A stretch of 64,000 nucleotides of DNA, taken from positions 2,976,001 to 3,040,000 of the forward strand of contig OY969556.1 in NCBI GenBank assembly GCA_963701015.1. Direction: 5' to 3'. This DNA is from MFD09286-c1 sp963701015. GTDB taxonomy: Bacteria > Bacteroidota > Bacteroidia > Bacteroidales > DTGW01. Shown here piece by piece: positions 33,085-41,167 of this stretch. Both the position numbers and the translations under genes were made by a program. The notes under the pieces were generated by a model that searched no databases, was not told the DNA's origin, and saw nothing but the letters and a program-made list of their open reading frames with translations. Position 1 is the first letter of the stretch. Every line of letters starts with the position of its first letter.

Positions 33085-34254
33085 TTAAATTTTGTTCATA
33101 GGTTGTACAAAAGCTTTTACATCTTCTAACTTTATTTCTTTATCGCATAATACTATCAATCGTTCCATAACATTTCGAAATTCGCGGATATTACCAGTCC
33201 ATGTTAAATTTTGTAACTCCTGAATTGCATTTTCATGGATAATTTTCAATGGAATACCGTATTCACTACATATTAAGTTGTTGAAATAATCTGCCAATAC
33301 AGGAATATCCTCAATTCTTTCATTTAAAGATGGCACATTAATTACAATTACACTTAATCTATGATATAAATCTTGTCGAAACCGGTTGGCTGCAATTTCA
33401 TCTTTTAAATTTTTGTTTGTAGCAGCTATTACCCTGACATTGACCTTAATTTCCTTTTCACCTCCAACACGGTTAATTTTATTTTCCTGCAAAGCCCTTA
33501 AAACTTTGGCTTGTGCGTCTATACTCATATCTCCAATTTCGTCAAGGAACAAAGTGCCTCCATCGGCTAACTCGAATTTTCCTTTTCTGTCCTTTACTGC
33601 AGAAGTAAATGAGCCTTTTTCATGGCCAAAAAGTTCACTTTCAATCAATTCAGAAGGAATAGCTGCACAGTTTACTTCAATAAACGGAGCCAAACGACGC
33701 GGACTAAATTCATGAATTCGTCGGGCAAGCAATTCTTTGCCCGTACCATTCTCTCCGGTTATTAAAACCCTTGCTTCCGTTGGGGCAACTTTATCCGACA
33801 TTTCAAGAATTTTCAATAGCGCTTGCGATTCACCAATGATTTCAAAACCTTTGCTCATTTTCTTTTTTAAAACCGTGGTTTGAGCAATTAATTTTGTTTT
33901 ATCAAGGGCGTTTTTTACTGTAATTAATAATCGATTCAAATCTAGAGGCTTTTCAATAAAGTCGTATGCGCCTTTTTTTATTGCCTCAACTGCAGTTTCA
34001 ATGTTGCCATGCCCCGAAATCATAATCACCTGAACGTCTTCATTCTTTTCAAATATTTTTGGAAGAAGCTCCATGCCATCCATTTTGGGCATTTTAATAT
34101 CACAAAGGATCAGGTCAAAAACTCCTTTATCAAGTAATTCAAGCCCAAGAATTCCATCTTCAGCAATTTCAACATTATGTTTTTCATATTCAAGCACATC
34201 TTTTAACGTGTTGCGAATACTTTTTTCATCGTCAATAACAAGAATGTGAGCCAT
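33085..34254 (-). CDS. Sigma-54-dependent response regulator without DNA-binding domain
   Basis: NtrC-type activator of 389 aa. The receiver domain (1-120) has the phospho-acceptor D52 in CDIKMPKMDG and a late Lys in EKPLDL. The AAA+ domain (about 138-370) has Walker A GENGTGKE at 167-174, Walker B TLFLDEIGD near 234-242 and the sensor II region WTGNIREFRNVMERL. The sigma-54 contact loop reads GSFTSA (214-219) instead of the classical GAFTGA. The protein ends about 20 residues after the AAA+ domain, so the usual Fis-type helix-turn-helix is absent. It may act from solution or through a partner. No histidine kinase is adjacent. Confidence 0.93.
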   Translation of the reverse strand: MAHILVIDDEKSIRNTLKDVLEYEKHNVEIAEDGILGLELLDKGVFDLILCDIKMPKMDGMELLPKIFEKNEDVQVIMISGHGNIETAVEAIKKGAYDFIEKPLDLNRLLITVKNALDKTKLIAQTTVLKKKMSKGFEIIGESQALLKILEMSDKVAPTEARVLITGENGTGKELLARRIHEFSPRRLAPFIEVNCAAIPSELIESELFGHEKGSFTSAVKDRKGKFELADGGTLFLDEIGDMSIDAQAKVLRALQENKINRVGGEKEIKVNVRVIAATNKNLKDEIAANRFRQDLYHRLSVIVINVPSLNERIEDIPVLADYFNNLICSEYGIPLKIIHENAIQELQNLTWTGNIREFRNVMERLIVLCDKEIKLEDVKAFVQPMNKI

Positions 34255-34350
34255 AATACAATTTACCTACTTTAATGTGCCAATATGCTAATAGTGAACA
34301 AAGAAAATATAATTTAATAATCAGCACAATACTTATGCCAATATTATATC

Positions 34351-35457
34351 TTACCTTTTAGGTTCAATTGTGATTTCAAATAATTTTGGCCAATTTTTAC
34401 CTGTAATAAAGATATGATTATTCGCAGGATTCCATGCAATTCCATTTAACACATCAGTATTTTCAATATAATCTGAAGATGGTAATAAACCGGTAAAATC
34501 AATGGAACCTACCACTTTGCCATTATGCGGATTAATTATAACTATAATATCTTTTTGGTAAACATTCGCAAAAAGCTTGCCATTTATTAATTCCAGTTCA
34601 TTTAAATTTTCAACAGGACCTTTATCGTCCATTACCTCAATTTTATCAACCTGCGTAAAATATTCAGGTTCCATAAAATATAAAGTATTGCTTCCGTCAG
34701 TCATAATAAAATCGGTTCCATTAAATTCCAAACCCCAACCTTCGGCAACAGAATAATTAAATTTACTAACCAATTCCAACGTATTCTTATCATATATGAA
34801 CCCGGTTTTTTCGCGCCAGGATAATTGGTATATTTTGTCCTTATATCTAGCTATACCTTCAGCAAAAATTGACTTATCCATATTAGTAACATCAACAACT
34901 TCACCTGTTGTGAGATTTATTTTACGTATTGCCGATTTAGTATAAAGCCCATCACTTTCATACAAAAAACCATTTTCAAAAATTAGTCCTTGCGTATAAT
35001 AATCGCGCGAATGTGGATATATTTTAACAATCTTATACGAATATTGAACAGGCTTGCTGTCTGATAAAATCTGAACAGCAGTTGATGCAACTTGCACAAC
35101 TTTCCCACTTGCATATACTTTTGCATCAATGGGAATATCTCCTAACCTGCAATTATTGGTTGACCATTCAGTTCTAAAGTTTTCATTTTGTGTTTTCCCT
35201 ATTATTTCATTTCCAGACGTGAGAATTATAGAATCAACTTTTATTGAATCGGAAGTCTTTTTGAGTTGAATATCAATTTTGTCACCCAATTTATATTTAC
35301 TTCCACCAAAAGGCCTGGCTAATTCAATTAAATCAGGTGTGCTTATTGAAGCATTCTGACTTTGATTTAAATCTTCAGAAGAATTATTGACATTATGGCA
35401 CCCACTAAAACTGACCATAATAATAATATAATTCAACACAAACCTAAAATTTATCAT
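34351..35457 (-). CDS. Glutaminyl-peptide cyclotransferase, lipoprotein (plant/bacterial type)
   Basis: Glutaminyl cyclases convert N-terminal Gln of proteins to pyroglutamate. The 368-aa protein begins with a lipoprotein signal (YIIIMVSFSGC, lipobox Cys near residue 19), so it is probably anchored in the envelope. An N-terminal ~110-residue beta-rich region of unknown role precedes the five-bladed propeller-like cyclase domain. That domain shows YPHSRDYYTQGLIFENGFLY, then YQLSWREKTGFIYD, GWGLEFNGTDFIMTDGSN and NGIAWNPANNHIFITGKNWP. Many T9SS cargo proteins of Bacteroidota carry N-terminal pyroglutamate, which fits its location. A 10-base gap separates it from the HAD gene upstream. Confidence 0.9.
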   Translation of the reverse strand: MINFRFVLNYIIIMVSFSGCHNVNNSSEDLNQSQNASISTPDLIELARPFGGSKYKLGDKIDIQLKKTSDSIKVDSIILTSGNEIIGKTQNENFRTEWSTNNCRLGDIPIDAKVYASGKVVQVASTAVQILSDSKPVQYSYKIVKIYPHSRDYYTQGLIFENGFLYESDGLYTKSAIRKINLTTGEVVDVTNMDKSIFAEGIARYKDKIYQLSWREKTGFIYDKNTLELVSKFNYSVAEGWGLEFNGTDFIMTDGSNTLYFMEPEYFTQVDKIEVMDDKGPVENLNELELINGKLFANVYQKDIIVIINPHNGKVVGSIDFTGLLPSSDYIENTDVLNGIAWNPANNHIFITGKNWPKLFEITIEPKR

Positions 35458-35467
35458 CTATGAAATT

Positions 35468-35896
35468 TTAATGTTTTTCTTTTGAACTATCCAACAAACT
35501 ATTAAATCGTGAAAAGATAGTATTCTTCTTCGATATTTTATTTAACTGAGAACCATCAGATTCGGGATAAAGTAAATGCCAAATTTCGCCCCAACCTGGA
35601 AACCCTCCGATATTTCTATCATCAATATATATATCAGCTTCAATTTTAGGACTATTTGACGGATCAAATACTTCTTCAGGATAATTTTTATTTACTGCAT
35701 AAAAGTCGAGCCCATTATTATGACAATATTCAACAGCTTCATTTAATTCTTTACCTGAACGGCATGTCCATAAAATTATTTGCCAACCACGCTTTTGGAT
35801 ATCTTTTAAGGTTTGAAAAGCAAAAATTTTTTCTTTTCCAATATAAGGAAACTCATGTTCTACAATTGTTCCATCAAAATCAACAGCTATCTTCAT
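35468..35896 (-). CDS. HAD-like hydrolase, BT0820-type
   Basis: A compact 142-aa HAD-fold protein with the nucleophile motif DFDGTIVEH (D6 and D8) at the N terminus, the motif II region IILWTCRSGKEL, and the acidic motif ADIYIDDRNIGG near residue 108. It has no cap domain and resembles small Bacteroidota HAD phosphatases such as BT0820 of Bacteroides. Substrate is unknown. It starts the unit with the glutaminyl cyclase gene (10-base gap), a link that gives no obvious functional hint. Confidence 0.85.
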   Translation of the reverse strand: MKIAVDFDGTIVEHEFPYIGKEKIFAFQTLKDIQKRGWQIILWTCRSGKELNEAVEYCHNNGLDFYAVNKNYPEEVFDPSNSPKIEADIYIDDRNIGGFPGWGEIWHLLYPESDGSQLNKISKKNTIFSRFNSLLDSSKEKH

Positions 35897-36033
35897 TTTC
35901 TATTTTTCGCGTTTCGAAAATAATAAATAATAAAATGTGATTCAAAGATATAGATATTATTTACTGACAATGTTACAGTGAAACACATTTGGCAAATAAT
36001 TTGTTATTAATTTTGTATTAAAATTTTATAACT

Positions 36034-36726
36034 ATGTTTTGGATAATATTAATAGTATCTATTGGTTTTAGCTGGTATATTGGGTACAAGCTGAAAAAGA
36101 AATTTAAAGAATATTCCGAAATTCCAAGTGGTCAAAACCTAAGTGGAAAAGAAATTGCCGAAAAAATGCTTAGGGAAAATGGCATTTTTGATGTAAAAGT
36201 TGTGTCGGTTGAAGGTGAATTGACCGACCATTACAACCCAGCTGAAAGGACTGTAAACTTAAGCCCGGATGTTTTTTATGGAAGAAATATTTCGGCAGCA
36301 GCAGTTGCAGCACATGAATGTGGTCACGCAGTTCAACATGCCGATGCATATGCCTGGCTTAACTTAAGAACTACTCTGGTTCCTGTTCAAAACGTGAGCG
36401 CAAAAGTGATGAACTTTATTTTTATTGCCATGTTTTTTGGAGCATTCTTTGTGAGGGGATTATTCCCGTGGAACGTTGTTCTTCCTATAATTATTGGATG
36501 TTATGCAATTTTTACTTTGTTTGCATTTATAACTTTACCGGTTGAAATTGATGCAAGTCGAAGGGCTTTGGTATGGCTCACAACTACTAAGATCACTTAT
36601 GGCGAAAATTACGACAAAGCTCAGGATGCTTTAAAATGGGCTTCCTATACTTATATAGTTGCAGCCTTGTCATCGTTAGCAATGCTTGCATATTATATTA
36701 TGATTTATATGGGACGAAGAGATTAA
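36034..36726 (+). CDS. Membrane zinc metallopeptidase (YugP-like, Peptidase family with HEXXH)
   Basis: A 230-aa predicted membrane protease. An N-terminal membrane helix (residues 2-18) is followed by a cytoplasmic part. The zinc site is HECGH at 94-98 (VAAHECGHAVQHA), a match to HExxH, and further helices cover residues ~125-170 and 205-225. The segment VEIDASRRALVWL contains the likely third metal ligand (Glu). This matches the neutral zinc metallopeptidase family PF04298 (YugP). Its natural substrate is unknown. The gene appears monocistronic and is followed by an intrinsic terminator. Confidence 0.9.
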   Translation: MFWIILIVSIGFSWYIGYKLKKKFKEYSEIPSGQNLSGKEIAEKMLRENGIFDVKVVSVEGELTDHYNPAERTVNLSPDVFYGRNISAAAVAAHECGHAVQHADAYAWLNLRTTLVPVQNVSAKVMNFIFIAMFFGAFFVRGLFPWNVVLPIIIGCYAIFTLFAFITLPVEIDASRRALVWLTTTKITYGENYDKAQDALKWASYTYIVAALSSLAMLAYYIMIYMGRRD

Positions 36727-36748
36727 TTCTTCTTTAAAAATATATATT

Positions 36749-36780
36749 AAAGGTGTATCGAAATTCGATATGCCTTTTTT
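36749..36780 (+). terminator. Intrinsic terminator after the YugP-like protease gene
   Basis: AAAGGTGTATCGAA and TTCGATATGCCTTT form a stem of about 13 pairs (two G-T wobbles) with a very short loop, followed by a T-run ending at 36780. It lies 22 bases after the stop at 36726. Confidence 0.8.
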
Positions 36781-36984
36781 ATTTTACTATGATGATTCAA
36801 TAATAATCTTGTATTTATTTGAAAAACTATCAACTAAACATTATTGATCACTTTGTGTTATAATTTAATATTTAGTTAACTTGTTATAAGGATTTTGGGT
36901 CGAATTTGTTTAGAATGTTTTAATACTTTAGCGAAAGTATTATTTTGTTTTATTATGGAATTATCTCCAATGTTTAATCGTCGC

Positions 36985-38310
36985 ATGAAGTTTCACTTAT
37001 TATTAGTAATTGTATTATTTTTTAGTTTGAATGGAAAAACTCAAAACAATGATACCTTAACTACTTCACAACGATGGAATATACATTTTCAAAATACCGA
37101 AATTTTACAATATCATCCGGCATTTCATGCCGATTATTCCGGGAAAAACAGTTTAAGTCCCAACATTGAAACTACACTTTCTTCAACTTCAACATTATTT
37201 TTTGGAATTCAACTTTGGAAAAATGGAATATTTTATTTTGACCCTGAATTATCTGCAGGGAAAGGATTTTCTGAAACATTAGGTGTTGCCGGGTTTCCTA
37301 ACGGGGAAGTTTACAGGGTAAGCGATCCAAAACCACATTATACGAATGCAAGGTTTTATTTGAGACAAATTTTTGCATTGAGTAAAACATATATTCATGT
37401 TGACGAAGACGAAAACCAATTGGCTACAATGCAACCCGAAAATTATTTTGCCATTACAGCAGGGAAATTCAGCATTATGGACTATTTTGACAACAACCCA
37501 TTCAGCCACGATCCGCGAACACAATTTTACAACTGGGCATTAATGGGCAATGGTGCCTGGGATTATCCTGCGGATACTAAGGGATATGATTACGGCACAG
37601 TACTTGAATGGGTGAACCCAAAATGGGAAGCTCGTTTCAGTTCGGTTATGGTTCCAACCGAACCGAATGGTTTAAAATTTGATACAGACATAAAACATGC
37701 AAATTCAGAGGCATTGGAATTTGAGAGGACTTTTTCAATCAATGATCGTCAAGCGATTATTCATATTTTAGGATTTTTTACCAAGGCAAAAATGGGGTCG
37801 TACAAAAATGCTATAAATTGGGGAATTGCTCAAAATAAAGTGCCAGATATTGATAGTGTTCATCAAATTGGAAATACAAAATACGGCTTTGGATTAAGTT
37901 TAGCACAGCAATTAAGCACTAACGCAGGTATGTTCTTTAGGGCAAGTTGGAATGACGGGCATAATGAAACATGGATTTTTACTGAAATTGACAGATCATT
38001 AAGCTGTGGATTTAATTTAAAGGGCAGTTCCTGGCTACGCAAAGAAGATGAAATTGGAGTGGCACTTATTGTTAACGGACTTTCGGAGTGGCATAAAAAT
38101 TATTTAGCAGCCGGAGGCTATGGATTTATTATTGGAGATGGCAAATTGAATTATGGCTTTGAGAAAATTGCTGAAATATATTATTCATATCAAATAAAAT
38201 TTTTGGCTTTGGCAATTTCGCCCGATTATCAATTTATAATAAACCCTGCTTATAATAAGGATCGTGGGCCAGTAAATGTTTTTGGGTTAAGGGCACATTT
38301 TGAATTCTAA
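36985..38310 (+). CDS. Outer-membrane porin, carbohydrate-selective OprB family
   Basis: A 441-aa predicted beta-barrel with a signal peptide (MKFHLLLVIVLFFSLNGKTQ) and alternating hydrophobic strands to an aromatic last residue (LRAHFEF), as in outer-membrane barrels. OprB features are near the end: RKEDEIGVALIVNGLSEWHK, GKLNYGFEKIAEIYYSYQIK and SPDYQFIINPAYNKDRGPVN. It probably passes small sugars or other solutes. I chose the ATG at 36985 because it puts the signal peptide at the start; in-frame ATGs at 36955 and 36970 are possible. It is convergent with recR, 50 bases between stops. Confidence 0.87.
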   Translation: MKFHLLLVIVLFFSLNGKTQNNDTLTTSQRWNIHFQNTEILQYHPAFHADYSGKNSLSPNIETTLSSTSTLFFGIQLWKNGIFYFDPELSAGKGFSETLGVAGFPNGEVYRVSDPKPHYTNARFYLRQIFALSKTYIHVDEDENQLATMQPENYFAITAGKFSIMDYFDNNPFSHDPRTQFYNWALMGNGAWDYPADTKGYDYGTVLEWVNPKWEARFSSVMVPTEPNGLKFDTDIKHANSEALEFERTFSINDRQAIIHILGFFTKAKMGSYKNAINWGIAQNKVPDIDSVHQIGNTKYGFGLSLAQQLSTNAGMFFRASWNDGHNETWIFTEIDRSLSCGFNLKGSSWLRKEDEIGVALIVNGLSEWHKNYLAAGGYGFIIGDGKLNYGFEKIAEIYYSYQIKFLALAISPDYQFIINPAYNKDRGPVNVFGLRAHFEF

Positions 38311-38360
38311 GCTATAAGCATATTTTACGATTTCCGTTTTTACCTTCACTGTACTCCGTT

Positions 38361-38981
38361 CTATACTTTCCCTTCAAAAGGTACACGGTTCACAATTGAT
38401 CGACCTAAAGTTATTGAATCGGTATATTCCAATTCATCGCCAATTGCAACACCTCTTGCTATTGTGCTCATTTTTACAGGATATTTGCCCAGCTTCCGGT
38501 ATAAATAAAAATTAGTTGTGTCACCTTCGGCTGTGGCGCTTAATGCAAATATCAATTCATTAATATTTCCCCCGGCGACTTTATTTTCGAGTAAATCTAT
38601 TTTCAAATCCGAAGGGCCAATTCCATCCATTGGAGAAATTATACCACCAAGCACATGATAAATACCATTGTAATGCCCGGTATTTTCGATAGACATTACA
38701 TCCTTTATATTTTCTACCACACAAATGGAAGCATGGTCACGTGAAGGATTCCCACAAATTCTACATTCTAAAGTGTCGGAAATATTATTGCACGATTTAC
38801 AAAATTGCACTTCGTTCCGTAACTTAATAATTGCATTTCCAAAATTTGTAACCTCATCAACCGGAAGTTTTAAAAGGAATAAAACCATTCTTAATGCAGA
38901 TTTTCGGCCAATTCCCGGTAGTTTTGAAAACTCATTCACAGCTTCTTCAAGTAATTGCGATGGATAGGTTTGGTAGCTCAT
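38361..38981 (-). CDS. recR: Recombination mediator protein RecR
   Basis: RecR works with RecO (and RecF) to load RecA onto gapped DNA. The 206-aa protein is full length. It has the N-terminal helix-hairpin-helix region FSKLPGIGRKSALRMVLFLL, the four-cysteine zinc finger (CKSCNNISDTLECRICGN), and the Toprim domain beginning ICVVENIKDVMSIENTG with VLGGIISPMDGIGPSDL. The C-terminal part has TIARGVAIGDELEYTDSITL. It lies 53 bases downstream of holA on the same strand. Confidence 0.97.
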   Translation of the reverse strand: MSYQTYPSQLLEEAVNEFSKLPGIGRKSALRMVLFLLKLPVDEVTNFGNAIIKLRNEVQFCKSCNNISDTLECRICGNPSRDHASICVVENIKDVMSIENTGHYNGIYHVLGGIISPMDGIGPSDLKIDLLENKVAGGNINELIFALSATAEGDTTNFYLYRKLGKYPVKMSTIARGVAIGDELEYTDSITLGRSIVNRVPFEGKV

Positions 38982-39034
38982 ACAAAAATTTTATACCTCA
39001 AAATTACAAAAGCTTATTTTGCAAAAAACCTGAT

Positions 39035-40036
39035 TTAATGTAAAATTTTAAAAAGAAGTTCCCGTAACAATTCCCCTTCGGGAGTTGAAATATCTCCAAC
39101 GCCTTTCGATTTCATATCATAATCACGCAAATAATCAATAATAGCAACCACTTTGGCAGGATTATATTTCTTTGCAGCCAGTTCGTATTCGGCTACAAAG
39201 TAGGGATTAACTCCCAGATTGGATGCAACACTGCTTTTCGATTTATCCGGAAGAAAATGGAAAAGCAATAGTTTACTGTAAAAATTAAACAATACCTGAA
39301 TTGTCATTGGGAACGGCGAAGCTTTTGGGTTTTTGCTAAAATAATCAGCAATTTTATTTGCTTTTAGAACATTTTTTTGACTCAAAGCTTTTGTAAGTTC
39401 AAAATTATTATAATCCTTACTGACGCCAATATTTCGTTCAATTAATATTTTGGTAATAATTTTATTGCCGGTAGTTATTACTAATTTTAGTTTTTCTAAT
39501 TCATGAACAATTTTGCTTAAATCAGTACCCAGCGATTCGGTAAGCAATGCCGCGGCTTCAGCATCAATTGAGTATCCGTCCTTTTTTAAAAACCCGACAA
39601 TCCAATCGGGTAACTGATTTTCATATAGTTTCTTAGCTTCAATAATAATATGCTTTCCCAGCGCTTTATATAATTTTGTTCGTTTATCGAGTGACGAATA
39701 TTTATAATTAATTACCAGAATAGTTGATTTTAAAGGCTTATCGGCATAATAAACCAATTCATCAATTTTTTTAAGCTCCTGTGCCTCTTTCACAATTACA
39801 ACCTGGTAATTTGCCATCATCGGATACCTGCGGGCAGCATTTATAATAGTTGGCACATCGGTATCCTTGCCATATAAAACAACCTGATTGAAAGTTTTTT
39901 CTGCTTCAGTAAGCACATGTTTCGCAATATAATCGGTTACTTCGTCGATAAAAAAAGTTTCTTCGCCCATTAAAAAATAAATGGGATGATAAATTTTATT
40001 TTTAAGCTCTTTGAGCAGTTCGTCAAATTCTTTCAT
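39035..40036 (-). CDS. holA: DNA polymerase III subunit delta
   Basis: The delta subunit is the wrench of the clamp loader that opens the beta clamp. The 333-aa protein has the family start with HPIYFLMGEETFFIDEVTDY (residues 17-36), the segment RRYPMMANYQVVIVKEAQEL, and the degenerate AAA+ module followed by ESLGTDLSKIVHELEKL. The C-terminal collar domain is present. It is divergent from the HSDR_N-like gene (95 bases between starts), an adjacency I recall as common in Bacteroidota, and recR lies downstream. Confidence 0.93.
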   Translation of the reverse strand: MKEFDELLKELKNKIYHPIYFLMGEETFFIDEVTDYIAKHVLTEAEKTFNQVVLYGKDTDVPTIINAARRYPMMANYQVVIVKEAQELKKIDELVYYADKPLKSTILVINYKYSSLDKRTKLYKALGKHIIIEAKKLYENQLPDWIVGFLKKDGYSIDAEAAALLTESLGTDLSKIVHELEKLKLVITTGNKIITKILIERNIGVSKDYNNFELTKALSQKNVLKANKIADYFSKNPKASPFPMTIQVLFNFYSKLLLFHFLPDKSKSSVASNLGVNPYFVAEYELAAKKYNPAKVVAIIDYLRDYDMKSKGVGDISTPEGELLRELLFKILH

Positions 40037-40131
40037 GAAAAAATTATAGAAAATTCAAATTTCGCAGCCATATCATTATTTTTGAGCCACGATTCAAAGA
40101 TAAAAAGAAGATTTTAATTCGGACCTGAATT

Positions 40132-40608
40132 ATGCAAGCACTGAACCTACCAGTATTTAATTTTACTATTTCGGAAGAAAACGGAAAGAAATATATTTTT
40201 GACGAAATCAGGAGAAAGCGACTGTTGTTAACTCCCGAAGAATGGGTGCGTCAGAACTTTGTTAAATTTCTTGTTCAAAATAAAAATTATCCAGCACAGT
40301 TAATTGCGCTTGAAATGCCATTTATTTTAAACCAAAATGATAAAAGAAGTGATATTGTTATATATGATAAAGCGGGACACGTATGTTTGTTGGTAGAATG
40401 CAAATCACCGAAAGTAAAATTATCGCAAAAAGTTTTTGATCAGGCTGCATCTTATAACCTAAAATTAAATGCAATTGTACTTATTCTAACTAATGGACTA
40501 ACTCATTATTGCTGTAAAATTGATTATGCTGAAAAAAAATGGGAGTTTTTAAATGAAATTCCTAATTACGGTGATTTGGAATTATCCGGTACTAATCAAT
40601 TGAAGTAA
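40132..40608 (+). CDS. Stand-alone type I restriction R-subunit N-terminal-like protein (HSDR_N_2)
   Basis: A 158-aa protein matching the PF13588 family, a PD-(D/E)xK-type nuclease-fold domain like the N terminus of HsdR. The core KRSDIVIYDKAGHVCLLVEC supplies the acidic D and the ExK pair (VECKSP, near residues 90-95), and LTPEEWVRQNFVKFLV is the conserved start. No helicase, methylase or specificity gene is nearby, so it is not a restriction system. Its conserved place beside holA suggests a housekeeping DNA role, but none is known. Its 3' end overlaps the convergent acetyltransferase gene by 27 bases. Confidence 0.85.
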   Translation: MQALNLPVFNFTISEENGKKYIFDEIRRKRLLLTPEEWVRQNFVKFLVQNKNYPAQLIALEMPFILNQNDKRSDIVIYDKAGHVCLLVECKSPKVKLSQKVFDQAASYNLKLNAIVLILTNGLTHYCCKIDYAEKKWEFLNEIPNYGDLELSGTNQLK

Positions 40609-41127
40609 ATATTCATCGGTAAAAATTTTCCCTTGACGGGACCAATCTTTTTTAGTGCCAATTAATTTGAACCCATTCGACTCGAAAAGTTTTATACTTA
40701 CAGCATTATCTGTTGCAATATTGCAATACAACTGGTGCATTCCAAGAATTTCAAAACAATAATCAATCAAAATTTTTAAGGCAATAGACGCTAATCCTTT
40801 GCCCCTGTCGGTTTTATTAGCTATAAGTATTCCAATTCCAGCCCTGTTGTGAAATGGATCGAAATCGAACAAATCAATGCTGCCGATTGTGCGATTTTTC
40901 TCCTTTTTCAAATCTATCATTAAGCGTAATTGTTTAGTTTCAAATATATCCAATTGCGCTGTTTCAAGATATTTTGCAAGAACCTGTTTTGAAAATGGAG
41001 TTAATGTTGTACCTGCAATCCACGTAGTTGTATCATTTTCCCATTGATAAAGTAAATCTAAATCGGAAAGTTCTGGTGCCCGAAGCCTGATTATATCATT
41101 TTCGAGATAAACTATATTTTTTTCCAT
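40582..41127 (-). CDS. GNAT family N-acetyltransferase (RimJ/RimL/SpeG-like)
   Basis: A 181-aa acetyl-CoA-dependent acetyltransferase of the RimJ/SpeG subgroup. It shows the N-terminal LRAPELSDLDLLYQWENDT, the acetyl-CoA-binding loop region GIGILIANKTDRGKGLASIA (R/Q-xx-G-x-A/G motif as DRGKGLA), and the C-terminal LYCNIATDNAVSIKLFESNG. The acceptor could be a polyamine, an antibiotic or a protein N terminus; the sequence does not say. Its 3' end runs 27 bases into the end of the convergent HSDR_N-like gene. Confidence 0.9.
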   Translation of the reverse strand: MEKNIVYLENDIIRLRAPELSDLDLLYQWENDTTTWIAGTTLTPFSKQVLAKYLETAQLDIFETKQLRLMIDLKKEKNRTIGSIDLFDFDPFHNRAGIGILIANKTDRGKGLASIALKILIDYCFEILGMHQLYCNIATDNAVSIKLFESNGFKLIGTKKDWSRQGKIFTDEYLLQLISTG

Positions 41128-41167
41128 TACTCCAAAATCATTTCCAAGTTTTCCGTTTTCAATTCAC

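Noticed and set aside
40132..40608. A type I restriction-modification locus.
   Set aside because: Only a stand-alone N-terminal-like domain is present; no helicase motor, methylase or specificity subunit is nearby.
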